DNA from: Hungatella sp. UBA3048
GTDB lineage: Bacteria; Bacillota; Clostridia; Lachnospirales; Lachnospiraceae
Direction of reading: 5' to 3'
DNA length: 64,000 nt
Assembly: GCA_002367105.1 (NCBI GenBank)
Contig: DFCS01000017.1
Span: 12,516 to 76,515, forward strand
The notes under the pieces are model-generated. The model saw only the letters and a list, made by a program, of their open reading frames with translations, did not search any database and had not been told where the DNA came from. Both the position numbers and the translations under genes were made by a program. Positions 9,390 to 18,137 of the stretch are shown in pieces (within the stretch, counting starts at the first letter, position 1; every line of letters begins with the position of its first letter).

Positions 9390-10364
9390 ATGGCAAAACA
9401 AGTGAAAACCATCGGCGTATTAACCAGCGGCGGTGATGCACCAGGTATGAACGCTGCAATCCGCGCAATTGTCAGGACTGCAATCCATAAAGGATTGGAA
9501 GTAAAGGGAATCATGAGGGGATACGCAGGCCTTCTGCAGGAAGAAATCGTTGATATGAACAGCACCAGTGTATCCGATATTATTCACCGCGGAGGAACCG
9601 TTTTATATACAGCCAGATGTCAGGAGTTCACAACTGCCGAAGGGCAGAAAAAGGGCGCTGAGATCTGCAGAAAACATAATATCGACGGAATTGTGGTTAT
9701 TGGAGGAGATGGTTCATTCCGGGGAGCGGGTAAGCTTTCCGCACTTGGGATCAATACCATTGGACTCCCTGGAACCATTGACTTAGATATTGCCTGTACG
9801 GATTACACCATTGGCTTTGATACGGCTGTCAACACAGCCATGGAGGCCATTGATAAGGTGCGTGATACATCCACTTCCCACGAGCGCTGCAGCATCATCG
9901 AGGTAATGGGTCGTAATGCAGGCTATATTGCCCTTTGGTGCGGTTTTGCTAACGGCGCAGAGGATATTCTCCTGCCGGAGCGCTATGACGGCGATGAACA
10001 GGCCCTCATTAACCGTATTATTGAGAACAGAAAGAGGGGCAAGAAGCATCATATTATCATCAATGCAGAGGGCATCGGACATTCTTCCTCTATGGCGAAG
10101 AGAATCGAAGCTGCAACAGGCATTGAGACCAGAGCTACCATCCTGGGCCATATGCAGCGAGGCGGCGCGCCTACCTGCAAGGACCGTGTCTATGCTTCCA
10201 TTATGGGCGCAAGGGCAGTAGAGCTTCTATGTGAGGGAAAGAGCAACCGTGTCGTAGGCTATAAGCATGGTGAATTCCAGGATTTCGATATTCAGGAAGC
10301 CCTTAACATGACAAAGGACATTCCGGAAGACCAGTATCAGATCAGCAAGATGCTTGTGAGATAA
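9390..10364 (+). CDS. pfkA: ATP-dependent 6-phosphofructokinase
   Basis: PfkA phosphorylates fructose-6-phosphate to fructose-1,6-bisphosphate in glycolysis. The ATG at 9390 with upstream AGGAGG gives 324 residues, typical of bacterial PfkA. The ATP-binding loop LTSGGDAPGMNAAIR, the GGDGS motif near residue 105, the catalytic PGTIDLDI segment and the GHMQRGG motif near residue 250 are intact. Its position directly after dnaE is common in Clostridia. Confidence 0.97.
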   Translation: MAKQVKTIGVLTSGGDAPGMNAAIRAIVRTAIHKGLEVKGIMRGYAGLLQEEIVDMNSTSVSDIIHRGGTVLYTARCQEFTTAEGQKKGAEICRKHNIDGIVVIGGDGSFRGAGKLSALGINTIGLPGTIDLDIACTDYTIGFDTAVNTAMEAIDKVRDTSTSHERCSIIEVMGRNAGYIALWCGFANGAEDILLPERYDGDEQALINRIIENRKRGKKHHIIINAEGIGHSSSMAKRIEAATGIETRATILGHMQRGGAPTCKDRVYASIMGARAVELLCEGKSNRVVGYKHGEFQDFDIQEALNMTKDIPEDQYQISKMLVR

Positions 10365-10391
10365 TTGAGTCAGATTCAGCTGGAGGCGAAT

Positions 10392-10985
10392 ATGGAATAT
10401 ACGGTGATCAGGCAGAATTTTGAAAAACACGGGTTTTCCACACAGCTTTTTCCTACAAAAGAAGAAGCACGTGATTATCTTGTGGAAGCCTTAAAGAACC
10501 AGACTATTGGATTTGGCGGAAGCGTGACCCTTTTGGAAATGGGGCTGTATGAAGCGCTTCTTAAAAACAATGCCGTGGTATGGCACAACAAAGTGCCTTC
10601 CAGAGATGTGCGGCACCTGGCTAACTGCGCCAATATCTATATAACCAGCGCCAATGCCGTGTCGGAGACCGGGCAGATCGTTAACATTGACGGAACCGGA
10701 AACCGGGTCGCGATGACCGCTTTTGGACCTCAGATGTGCTATTATGTTGTGGGCAAGAATAAAATCACCCCCAACTTGGAGGACGCCATTTACCGGAGCA
10801 GGAATGTGGCTGCTCCGCAAAATGCACAAAGAATCCATGCAAAGACACCGTGCGCCCAAAAAGGAGACAAGTGCTATGACTGCAACAGCCCTGAACGGAT
10901 ATGCCGCATAACGGCGGTGATCGACCGGGCTCCTATGGGCATGAAGTGCGAAATCATCTTTGTGGATGAGGTAATGGGTTTTTGA
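10392..10985 (+). CDS. LUD-domain protein (LutC-like)
   Basis: This is a LUD-family protein of 197 residues, related to LutC/YkgG of L-lactate oxidation and to DUF162 proteins. The ATG at 10392 has a GGAGG site. Features include the FGGSVTLLEMGL motif near residue 40 and a Cys-rich C-terminal region (CAQKGDKCYDCNSPERIC) that may bind metal; this is an inference. The lutA and lutB partners are not in the window, so the substrate is unknown. It lies 27 bases after pfkA and may share its transcript. Confidence 0.8.
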   Translation: MEYTVIRQNFEKHGFSTQLFPTKEEARDYLVEALKNQTIGFGGSVTLLEMGLYEALLKNNAVVWHNKVPSRDVRHLANCANIYITSANAVSETGQIVNIDGTGNRVAMTAFGPQMCYYVVGKNKITPNLEDAIYRSRNVAAPQNAQRIHAKTPCAQKGDKCYDCNSPERICRITAVIDRAPMGMKCEIIFVDEVMGF

Positions 10986-11015
10986 TGAACTGAACTATAA
11001 GAATGAATCGGCGAG

Positions 11016-11064
11016 AGCAGACGGGATTTTTAGTAAATTCCCGGCTGTTTCCCGCCATTTTTTA
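11016..11064 (+). terminator. Rho-independent terminator after the LUD gene
   Basis: An imperfect stem (AGCAG-CGGGA pairing with TCCCG-CTGTT) lies 31 bases after the LUD gene and is followed by a T-rich run at 11,058-11,064. Confidence 0.6.
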
Positions 11065-11086
11065 TAGTCTGTTTTTTAATTGGAAT

Positions 11087-11115
11087 TTGACAACCGGTTT
11101 TTTTCCGGTTATGCT
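11087..11115 (+). promoter_or_regulatory. Promoter of the TIM-barrel epimerase gene, with internal palindrome
   Basis: TTGACA (11,087-11,092) and TATGCT (11,110-11,115) are separated by 17 bases. An inverted repeat, AACCGG ... CCGGTT (11,092-11,097 and 11,105-11,110), fills the spacer, where a repressor could sit. The regulator is unknown. Confidence 0.55.
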
Positions 11116-11249
11116 TATACTAAAATGACCATAGCGAAGCGAACGCTTGCCTATACGGAGATGAGAAGAACCGGATGGTTATACAAGGGAGAGTGAAGGA
11201 AAAAAGGATTTTTCATCAATTACGAAGTGAGATAAAGGAGGAATTTATT

Positions 11250-12086
11250 ATGCAGATTGGAATACGGTTACATGATGTCGCACCTGGGACCCTGGAGGAA
11301 CGGGTGAAGATTGCCCGCGAACAGGGATTTACCTGTGCCCATTTGGCACTGGCAAAAACTGTGCAGGAACATTCCGTGGAGAATTCCGCGCTGACACCGG
11401 GCTATGCTTCATATTTACGTAAAAAATTCGCAGAACATGATGTGGATATCGCAGTTCTGGGCTGCTATTTAAATTTGGCCCATCCAGATCCGGAAGAAAT
11501 CAAAAAAATCCAGGAGCGTTATTTCGCCCATCTGCGTTTTGCGTCTATTCTAGGCTGCAGCGTTGTGGGAACAGAGACTGGCGCACCGAATAAGGAATAT
11601 AGTTATGAACCGGCCTGCCACACAGAGGAAGCCCTTCAGACATTTATCACCAATCTGCGTCCGGTTGTGGAGTGTGCGGAAAAATTCGGTGTGATTCTGG
11701 CAATTGAACCGGTGTGGAGCCATATTGTATACAATTCCAAACAGGCACTAAAGGTGCTTAAAGCCATTGGTTCGCCTAATTTAAGAATCATCCTGGATCC
11801 GGTTAATCTTTTGTCAGCGGAAAACAGCGGTAATTACGAGCAGGTAATAAGGGAAGCCATAGAGGATTTAGGCGGCTATACAGATGTTCTTCATATGAAA
11901 GACTTTGCAGTGGAAGACGGCCGGATCATATCCGGCGCTCCGGGAACCGGAGTTATGAAATACGATGCGGTCCTGGATTTCGTGAAAAAGGAAAAGCCTT
12001 ATATCCAGATGACCATTGAGGACAGCAGACCGGATAACGCAGAATGGTCAAGGGAATTTCTTGAAAGCTGCGCTGCGGGCTTATAA
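11250..12086 (+). CDS. Sugar phosphate isomerase/epimerase (xylose isomerase-like TIM barrel)
   Basis: This 278-residue protein belongs to the AP-endonuclease-2/xylose isomerase-like TIM-barrel family, which includes metal-dependent hexulose and inositol isomerases and epimerases. Metal-ligand-type segments are visible: IEPVW (Glu, near residue 154), ILDPVN (Asp, near residue 183), LHMKD (His, near residue 215) and TIEDS near the end. The start is the ATG after AAAGGAGG; upstream in-frame codons lack a ribosome site. It is transcribed alone, toward the uxaBA operon, and may supply a ketose or ketouronate for it. The substrate is not deducible. Confidence 0.8.
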   Translation: MQIGIRLHDVAPGTLEERVKIAREQGFTCAHLALAKTVQEHSVENSALTPGYASYLRKKFAEHDVDIAVLGCYLNLAHPDPEEIKKIQERYFAHLRFASILGCSVVGTETGAPNKEYSYEPACHTEEALQTFITNLRPVVECAEKFGVILAIEPVWSHIVYNSKQALKVLKAIGSPNLRIILDPVNLLSAENSGNYEQVIREAIEDLGGYTDVLHMKDFAVEDGRIISGAPGTGVMKYDAVLDFVKKEKPYIQMTIEDSRPDNAEWSREFLESCAAGL

Positions 12087-12093
12087 TAAATTA

Positions 12094-12134
12094 AAAAGAA
12101 ACCGGATCCTTGTTCAGGACTTCCGGTTTCTTTT
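12094..12134. terminator. Bidirectional terminator between the epimerase gene and uxaB
   Basis: AAAAGAAACCGGA pairs perfectly with TCCGGTTTCTTTT. It has A/T tracts on both sides, so it can stop transcription from both directions at this convergent junction. Confidence 0.85.
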
Positions 12135-12201
12135 GATTTGTGGGAGATATATTTTATTAATCAGGAAATGCTTTGCTACGCCTGGCTGCACTTTCTTCCA
12201 A

Positions 12202-13692
12202 TCAGTTTAAACATTCCTTCATAACTTCATAAGCGCCTTTTTCCTTGATATCTGTTAAATAACCAGCCACGGCCTTTTCAAATCCTGGGATTTTACTTAA
12301 ATCCTCATCCCAGAAGTCAGTATTGGTGCAAACCGCATGAACAAGGGAAGCCGCATCGTCATCCTTATGATCATAGAAGAACTGAAGAATCGGCTTATCA
12401 TCCTTGATGGTGTATTCGTCACCTGCAGGACGTGCTGCAACAAGGCCGTCGGCCGTAAGGTTCATTCCGTTGTAGAATGCAATGTAGAAAGCGAAGGAGG
12501 CTGTTATGCATTTAGGAAGTGTGCCTGTTTTCTCCACGTAGCTTTTAAGAGAAGGCATAACCCGTGCTTTCCATTTTGAGGTAGTATTTAAGGAAATGGA
12601 TAACAGGGCGTGATCGATAAATGGGTTTTTGAAACGCTCTGTAACAGAGGTGGCAAAACTCATTAATTCCTCCTTTGGAAGGGTCAGGGTAGGAATGATC
12701 TCATCATAAATGGTTTTATTCATAAAGCCGCAGATCACTTCGTCATCCATGCAGTTGCGGACAATATCCTGTCCTGCAAGGAAAGCGCCTAATACAAAGG
12801 AGGTGTGTGCACCGTTTAAAATGCGGACCTTTCTCTGCTTATATGGCTTGTGATCGTTACAGATGATAACAGGAAGGCCTGCTTCTTCAAAAGGCAGTTC
12901 TTTCTTTAAGCTGTCCGGTCCTTCGATGACCCAGAAGCCGAAGACTTCACCGGTATCGATGATGTTATCCTGATAGCCTAATTCTTCACAGATGGCAGCA
13001 GCTTCATTTCTCGGATATCCGGTTACGATACGGTCTACCAGAGTGGAGCAGAAGATGTTCTCCTCTTTGATCCAGGTAGTGAATTCCTTGCCCAGGTTCC
13101 ATTGCTCGGCGTATTTTAAAACACATTTCTCCAGCTCTTTTCCGTTGTCATCGATCAGCTCGCAGGAGAGGATAACAAAGCCTTTTCCGGCTTCCTTTCC
13201 GAACGTTTCAAATCTTCTGTAAAGGAACTGGGTCAGTTTTCCAGGGTAGCTTTCAGCCGGAACATCTGTAAACTGGCAGGAAGGATCGTAGGTAATACCT
13301 GCTTCAGTGGTATTGCAGGCAATGTAACGCAGGTCAGGATTATCCGCACAGGCCAATACGGACTCATAATCGGCATAAGGATTTAAGCATCTGCTTACAC
13401 AGGAGATCACTCGTTTTGCATTTACCTTCTGACCGTTTTCAAAACCGCGGAGAAATAGAGTATAAAGTCCTTCCTGTTCGTTGATCATATCCGCAAGACC
13501 TGGTGCAATGGGCTGGCATAAAACAACCTTGGAGTTAAATCCGGTTTTTTCATTCAGGACATCGATAAAATAATCCACAAATGCCCTTAAGAAATTACCT
13601 TCGCCGAACTGCAGCACCCGCTCCGGGGCTTCCTTTAAAAGATATCCGTCATACCCAAGCTTTTCCAGTGTTTCATAACATAACTTTTCCAT
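12202..13692 (-). CDS. uxaB: Tagaturonate reductase (altronate oxidoreductase)
   Basis: UxaB reduces D-tagaturonate to D-altronate with NADH in galacturonate catabolism. This 496-residue protein belongs to the mannitol dehydrogenase/UxaB family: an N-terminal nucleotide-binding region (RVLQFGEGNFLRAFVDYF) and a C-terminal domain with the KVRILNGAHTS catalytic segment (Lys, Asn, His). It is transcribed after uxaA on the minus strand with an 86-base gap and its own GGAGAAAA site, so the two form an operon. Confidence 0.93.
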   Translation of the reverse strand: MEKLCYETLEKLGYDGYLLKEAPERVLQFGEGNFLRAFVDYFIDVLNEKTGFNSKVVLCQPIAPGLADMINEQEGLYTLFLRGFENGQKVNAKRVISCVSRCLNPYADYESVLACADNPDLRYIACNTTEAGITYDPSCQFTDVPAESYPGKLTQFLYRRFETFGKEAGKGFVILSCELIDDNGKELEKCVLKYAEQWNLGKEFTTWIKEENIFCSTLVDRIVTGYPRNEAAAICEELGYQDNIIDTGEVFGFWVIEGPDSLKKELPFEEAGLPVIICNDHKPYKQRKVRILNGAHTSFVLGAFLAGQDIVRNCMDDEVICGFMNKTIYDEIIPTLTLPKEELMSFATSVTERFKNPFIDHALLSISLNTTSKWKARVMPSLKSYVEKTGTLPKCITASFAFYIAFYNGMNLTADGLVAARPAGDEYTIKDDKPILQFFYDHKDDDAASLVHAVCTNTDFWDEDLSKIPGFEKAVAGYLTDIKEKGAYEVMKECLN

Positions 13693-13778
13693 TGAATTTT
13701 TCTCCTTTTTTCTTCATTGCATAGTTTAATCTCCATTTTGCATTCATATTAGGAACACATAATGGCGTAGTAATTGAA

Positions 13779-15260
13779 TTATAAGGTCACGCCCTGCTTA
13801 AAGATAGCCATGTCATGGAAACCTGCTTCTTCGGATTTTACCTTTCTGCCGGAAGCTACCTCGATGACAAAATCAAAAAATTCATTTTTAAGGGTATCCA
13901 TATCCGTACCCTCGACCAGTACACCGCAGTTGAAATCAATCCAGTTATTTTTCTTTGTGCTTAACGCAGTGTTGGTTGAAATCTTCATGGTCGGTACCGG
14001 ACAGGCAAATGGAGTCCCGCGGCCTGTGGTGAACAGGACGATGTGGGCACCGGAAGCGGCCAGTGCCGTGGAGGCCACTAAGTCGTTACCGGGAGCACTT
14101 AAGAGATTTAAACCCTTATCTTGTACCGGTTCCCCGTATTTTAATACATCTACGACCGGAGCGCTGCCGGATTTCTGGACGCAGCCTAAAGATTTGTCCT
14201 CCAGGGTAGAGATACCTCCCTTTTTATTGCCTGGGGAAGGATTTTCGTAAATGGTCTGGTTATGGTTGGTGAAATAATTCTTGAAATCATTGATCAGATC
14301 CACGGTTTTATCAAAGGTCTCTTCGTTCTGGCAGCGGTTCATAAGAAGTGTTTCCGCACCGAACATCTCGGGAACCTCCGTCAGGATGGTGGTTCCGCCT
14401 TTGGAAACCAGCATATCGGAGAATGCTCCTACCGTGGGATTGGCTGTGATTCCGGATAAACCGTCGGAACCCCCGCATTTCATACCAATGATGAGTTCGC
14501 TGCAGCTTACAGGCTCTCTGTGGAATGTACCTGCGTATTCAGCCAGCTGTCCGATGAGCTCCATGGCATCAGCCATTTCATCCTCAGACTCCTGGGTTAC
14601 CAGGAATTTTACCTTGTTCTCGTCGTAATCCCCGATATAAGGTTTCAGTTCGGCAACGCTGCTGTTTTCGCAGCCAAGTCCCAGAACCAGAACGCCTCCG
14701 GCGTTGGGATGGTTGATTAAATCAGCCAGAATGGTTCTTGTATATTCCTGGTCGTCACCCATCTGGGAACAGCCATATGGATGTGGGAATGCGGCAATTT
14801 CATCAATAGTGCCTGTTACAAATTTCTTTGACATATTTTCCAGGGAAGTGGCAATTTTGTTGACACAGCCCACGGTTGGAATGATCCAGATCTCATTGCG
14901 GACTCCAACCTTTCCGTTTGGCCTGCGGTAACCGTTAAAGAAACGTTCTTCTGTAGGCTCAAGGGTGGTTTCCTGCTTGTCGTACGTATAGGTAAGCAGA
15001 TCCCCCAAACCTGTTTTTAAATTATGGGTGTGAATCCAGGAACCGGCCTTGATATCTTCCTTTGCCAGACCGATGGCATTGCCGTACTTGATTACAGCGT
15101 ATTCAACTGATATATCAGAGAGGGCAAATTTGTGCCCCTGGGGAATATCCTCCAGGAGAGTGATGGAGCTGCCGTCAACGGTCAGTACTGTACCGGAAGC
15201 AAGGGGCTTTAATGCAACAGCAACGTTGTCCAGGGAATGAATTTTAATAAAATCCTGCAT
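13779..15260 (-). CDS. uxaA: Altronate dehydratase
   Basis: UxaA dehydrates D-altronate to 2-keto-3-deoxygluconate using an iron-containing site. This 493-residue form carries both the small N-terminal SAF domain (residues about 10-90) and the large catalytic domain (NGYRRPNGKVGVRNE, near residue 110, and GMKCGGSDGLSGITANP, near residue 260). It is the first gene of a minus-strand uxaA-uxaB operon whose promoter carries an operator palindrome. A second palindrome, CTGATATATCAG, lies inside its coding region at 15,107-15,118. Confidence 0.94.
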   Translation of the reverse strand: MQDFIKIHSLDNVAVALKPLASGTVLTVDGSSITLLEDIPQGHKFALSDISVEYAVIKYGNAIGLAKEDIKAGSWIHTHNLKTGLGDLLTYTYDKQETTLEPTEERFFNGYRRPNGKVGVRNEIWIIPTVGCVNKIATSLENMSKKFVTGTIDEIAAFPHPYGCSQMGDDQEYTRTILADLINHPNAGGVLVLGLGCENSSVAELKPYIGDYDENKVKFLVTQESEDEMADAMELIGQLAEYAGTFHREPVSCSELIIGMKCGGSDGLSGITANPTVGAFSDMLVSKGGTTILTEVPEMFGAETLLMNRCQNEETFDKTVDLINDFKNYFTNHNQTIYENPSPGNKKGGISTLEDKSLGCVQKSGSAPVVDVLKYGEPVQDKGLNLLSAPGNDLVASTALAASGAHIVLFTTGRGTPFACPVPTMKISTNTALSTKKNNWIDFNCGVLVEGTDMDTLKNEFFDFVIEVASGRKVKSEEAGFHDMAIFKQGVTL

Positions 15261-15305
15261 AAACTTCCTTTCCTTTCTTTATATGTTTTTATTTATTATT
15301 AATAA

Positions 15306-15351
15306 TGTAAGTGCTTACAAAAATCATACACTATTTCGTGAAATTCGTCAA
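15306..15351 (-). promoter_or_regulatory. uxaA promoter with LacI-type operator
   Basis: On the minus strand, TTGACG (15,346-15,351) and TATGAT (15,323-15,328) are 17 bases apart. The palindrome TGTAAGCACTTACA (15,306-15,319) starts three bases after the -10 and covers the expected start point. The identical 14-mer lies in the promoter of the LacI regulator at 25,454-25,467, so that regulator is the likely repressor. Confidence 0.75.
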
Positions 15352-15367
15352 TAGGGAAACTTGGTAA

Positions 15368-15395
15368 TTGACAAAGTTAATAAGATTGTTATAAA
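15368..15395 (+). promoter_or_regulatory. Possible promoter of the GntR gene
   Basis: TTGACA (15,368-15,373) is followed after 16 bases by TATAAA (15,390-15,395). A second TTGACA at 15,412-15,417 has only a weak -10. Either could drive the GntR gene at 15,542. Confidence 0.4.
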
Positions 15396-15541
15396 TTTAT
15401 CTAAATAAGTGTTGACAATACAATTCTTTATGAAATAAACTATAGATAAAATTTAAAATTCTCAAAAAATTTTTTTTAAGATTACGATGGCTAATATAGC
15501 TGGTTTACTGGCGTCCGGTCATCACGGCAGAAGGGGGCAAT

Positions 15542-16210
15542 ATGAATAGATCGGCACGAGAGGACAAAGTATCAAATGCTTACGAATATATAAAAAATAA
15601 AATTGTACTGGGCGAATACCTCCCTTTGCAAGATATCTCGGACATGGAACTGCAAAAGGAGCTGAGTATGAGCAGGACTCCTATCAGGGAAGCCATACAA
15701 ATCTTGGAGAAAGATTCTTTTGTTAAAATTTATCCGCGGAAAGGAACTCTGGTTGGTGAGATAGATTACAATCTGGTCAATGCGATTTATGAGGTCCGTC
15801 TGCTGAACGAGCCTTATATAGCAGCACAGAGCTACCGCATGTTAGGGCGTGACTGGTTGAAAAAAATGTATGATGCATTTGAGAATCCTCCTCAATTTAA
15901 AAACCGCGAGGAATATGTCAGTTATTATACCAAACTTGACGATAACCTTCACAATACCATTATTTCCCAGTCACAGAACAGCTTTTTAAAAGAACTGCTG
16001 AATGTGGTAGCGGATCATAGTAACAGAATCAGAGTATATTGTGCAAAAGTCAACCAAAATTATGCGCATTCCATTGAGGAGCATCTTGAAATTCTGGATG
16101 CCATGATACGCAAGGATGATAAAGAAGTAAAGGAAAATTATGAGAAGCATATTAAAAATTCCTGGAATGACACAGTGGAATTTATATTTCCCAAAAAACG
16201 TTTGACATAA
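15542..16210 (+). CDS. GntR-family transcriptional regulator with FCD effector domain
   Basis: This is a DNA-binding regulator of the FadR subfamily: an N-terminal winged helix (residues about 10-75, with LSMSRTPIREAIQIL recognition segment) and a C-terminal all-helical FCD domain with His/Asp ligand candidates (DDNLH near residue 142, H near 181). FCD regulators commonly sense carboxylic or sugar acids such as uronates, gluconate or lactate. It lies between uxaBA (divergent) and the larA-liv operon (downstream). A palindrome repeated exactly on both sides of this gene (15,107 and 16,644) is a candidate binding site. The start ATG follows AGAAGGGGG. Confidence 0.88.
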   Translation: MNRSAREDKVSNAYEYIKNKIVLGEYLPLQDISDMELQKELSMSRTPIREAIQILEKDSFVKIYPRKGTLVGEIDYNLVNAIYEVRLLNEPYIAAQSYRMLGRDWLKKMYDAFENPPQFKNREEYVSYYTKLDDNLHNTIISQSQNSFLKELLNVVADHSNRIRVYCAKVNQNYAHSIEEHLEILDAMIRKDDKEVKENYEKHIKNSWNDTVEFIFPKKRLT

Positions 16211-16386
16211 ACACACACCCAAAAACCATGTTTATGGAATGGAACTGCGTTTTGAAATTCTCTTTTCATCTTGTGGAATATTTTGAAGAACAGGGGATTG
16301 GTCTGCAGATTGCGTGCCAGAAGTAAAACGGTTCAGTCCGGGGAAATTACAAAGAGATATTATCTGTTTTCAAATGAGCATTATTT

Positions 16387-16414
16387 AATAAGCCCGCCGT
16401 CAGGCGGGCTTATT
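16387..16414 (+). terminator. Terminator after the GntR gene
   Basis: AATAAGCCCGCC and GGCGGGCTTATT form a perfect 12-bp stem with a GTCA loop. It lies 176 bases after the GntR stop. The T-run is weak. The rest of 16,211-16,598 shows no convincing gene. Confidence 0.75.
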
Positions 16415-16598
16415 TACTGTCCAACCATAAGGAACAGCCAGCAGGACCGGCGGAGAGAGCAGTCTGCAGGTTCATTTATTTTGAAAAAACCAGGCGTATT
16501 GCTAAGTGAATCCAGACTGAAGAAAATTAAAATGAACAAAAATACAATAGATATGGTATATTGCATACAAAGTACAAATAAAATACACAAAAAATTAC

Positions 16599-16656
16599 TT
16601 GACTTTGTAAAGATGTTAGTATATTATTTATTTACATATTCAACTGATATATCAGA
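16599..16656 (+). promoter_or_regulatory. Promoter and operator of the larA-liv operon
   Basis: TTGACT (16,599-16,604) and TATTAT (16,622-16,627) are 17 bases apart. The palindrome CTGATATATCAG (16,644-16,655) begins about ten bases after the expected start point, a typical repressor position. The surrounding 20 bases (16,637-16,656) recur identically inside uxaA at 15,100-15,119. Confidence 0.65.
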
Positions 16657-16805
16657 TGCATAACTGTTAAATTCCAGACACAATGATTCCGCCTGCTTAT
16701 AAAGCCGGATTAAGAGGAATCATAAGACAGGGTATTACCTGGATAATTTGGGGTGTTTCTGGAGAGAAGCTGTAAAAGCAGCCAGTTAGCAAGGAAAGGA
16801 TGATT

Positions 16806-18107
16806 ATGAAACAAGATTACTCTAAACAAAGAGATATTGTAGACAAAATCTGTCAGGACGTAGTTCTTCCCAGAATGGTGAAAGTCCGTCAGGTTTTCGA
16901 TAAATCTCATTTGGAACCGAAAGAGATTCCGGATATGGTTTTCCAATATTTGTCCCAGGATAAAATCGCCGGACAGATTCATGAAAATGACCGTATAGCC
17001 ATAGCTGTAGGGAGCAGGGGAATCACAAATATGGCATTGATAGCCAAATCAGTTGTAGAATTTATAAAAAGTAAAAAAGCAATCCCATTTATTTTCCCTT
17101 CCATGGGAAGCCATGGAGGAGCTACGGCAGAAGGACAGAGAGCACTACTGGCAGGCTACGGCGTGACAGAGGAGTATTGCGGCTGCCCCATTCTTTCTAC
17201 TATGGAAACCGTTCAGATCGGAGAACTGGAATCAGGAATGCCCGTATTTATGGACAAGAATGCCCATGATGCGGATGGCATTATTCTCACCGGACGGATC
17301 AAGGCCCATACGGCATTTCGTGCGCCTCACGAAAGCGGACTGATGAAAATGTCGGTAATCGGAATGGGAAAGCAGCAGGGAGCAGAAACTGTCCATGAAT
17401 CCGGATTTGAAAACATGGGCAAATTGATGCCAAAAGTGGCGAAGGTGGTTCTTGGCTATGCCAATGTAATCTGCGGTCTGGGCATTATTGAAAATGCCTA
17501 TGACCAGACCTATAAGCTGGAGGCCTTAACAAAGGAAGAAATCTGGACAAAAGAACCGGAACTGCTTATAGAAGCAAAAAGCAAGATGGGAAGAATCCTT
17601 TTCGATGAAATTGATGAGCTGGTTGTAGATGAAATAGGAAAAGACATCAGCGGAGACGGAATGGATCCCAATGTAACAGGCAGGTTTGCCTGCCACAAAT
17701 CAGCCAGCGGAGGAATTGAGGTAAAACGCATCGTAGTCCTGGACTTGACAGAGAAGACCCACGGCAATTTCAACGGCCTGGGAGTGGCGGATGTCACGAC
17801 TAAACGCTGCTTTGACAAGATGGATGCAGATGAGACTTATCCAAATGGAGTCACTTCCACAGTTTTGGATGTGGTGAAGGTGCCCATTGTAACCCGCAGA
17901 GATGAAACAGCCATTAAGCTGGGGCTGAAAACATGCAACGGCACGGACAAGTCAAATCCATATATTGTCCGTATCCGCAATACAAAAGATCTGGAAGAGA
18001 TCTACATATCAGAGGCCATGCTGAAAGAAGCGAAAAAAAACCCTGATATCCAGATTCTGGGAGAGCCCGAAGAGTGGGCTTTCGATGAACAAGGTAATCT
18101 TTTTTAA
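16806..18107 (+). CDS. LarA-family nickel-dependent racemase/epimerase, copy 1
   Basis: This protein (433 residues from the ATG seven bases after AAGGAAAGG) belongs to the LarA/DUF2088 family. Family members racemise or epimerise alpha-hydroxy acids with the nickel-pincer nucleotide; known activities include lactate, malate and aldonate C2 chemistry. It has GSHGG near residue 103, KAHTAF near residue 163, a Lys (GLMKM) matching the pincer-attachment lysine, and a His 16 residues later, as in LarA. Its close paralogue lies at 22,930. The cofactor genes larB, larC and larE are not in the window. With uxaBA and a dehydrogenase nearby, an aldonate is a more likely substrate than lactate. Confidence 0.85.
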   Translation: MKQDYSKQRDIVDKICQDVVLPRMVKVRQVFDKSHLEPKEIPDMVFQYLSQDKIAGQIHENDRIAIAVGSRGITNMALIAKSVVEFIKSKKAIPFIFPSMGSHGGATAEGQRALLAGYGVTEEYCGCPILSTMETVQIGELESGMPVFMDKNAHDADGIILTGRIKAHTAFRAPHESGLMKMSVIGMGKQQGAETVHESGFENMGKLMPKVAKVVLGYANVICGLGIIENAYDQTYKLEALTKEEIWTKEPELLIEAKSKMGRILFDEIDELVVDEIGKDISGDGMDPNVTGRFACHKSASGGIEVKRIVVLDLTEKTHGNFNGLGVADVTTKRCFDKMDADETYPNGVTSTVLDVVKVPIVTRRDETAIKLGLKTCNGTDKSNPYIVRIRNTKDLEEIYISEAMLKEAKKNPDIQILGEPEEWAFDEQGNLF

Positions 18108-18137
18108 AGATAATAAAACTAAACGGAGGAAATTGAA

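Noticed and set aside
16271..16663. 130-aa frame between the GntR gene and larA
   Set aside because: It runs through a perfect terminator stem and the larA promoter and operator, and its composition is not protein-like.
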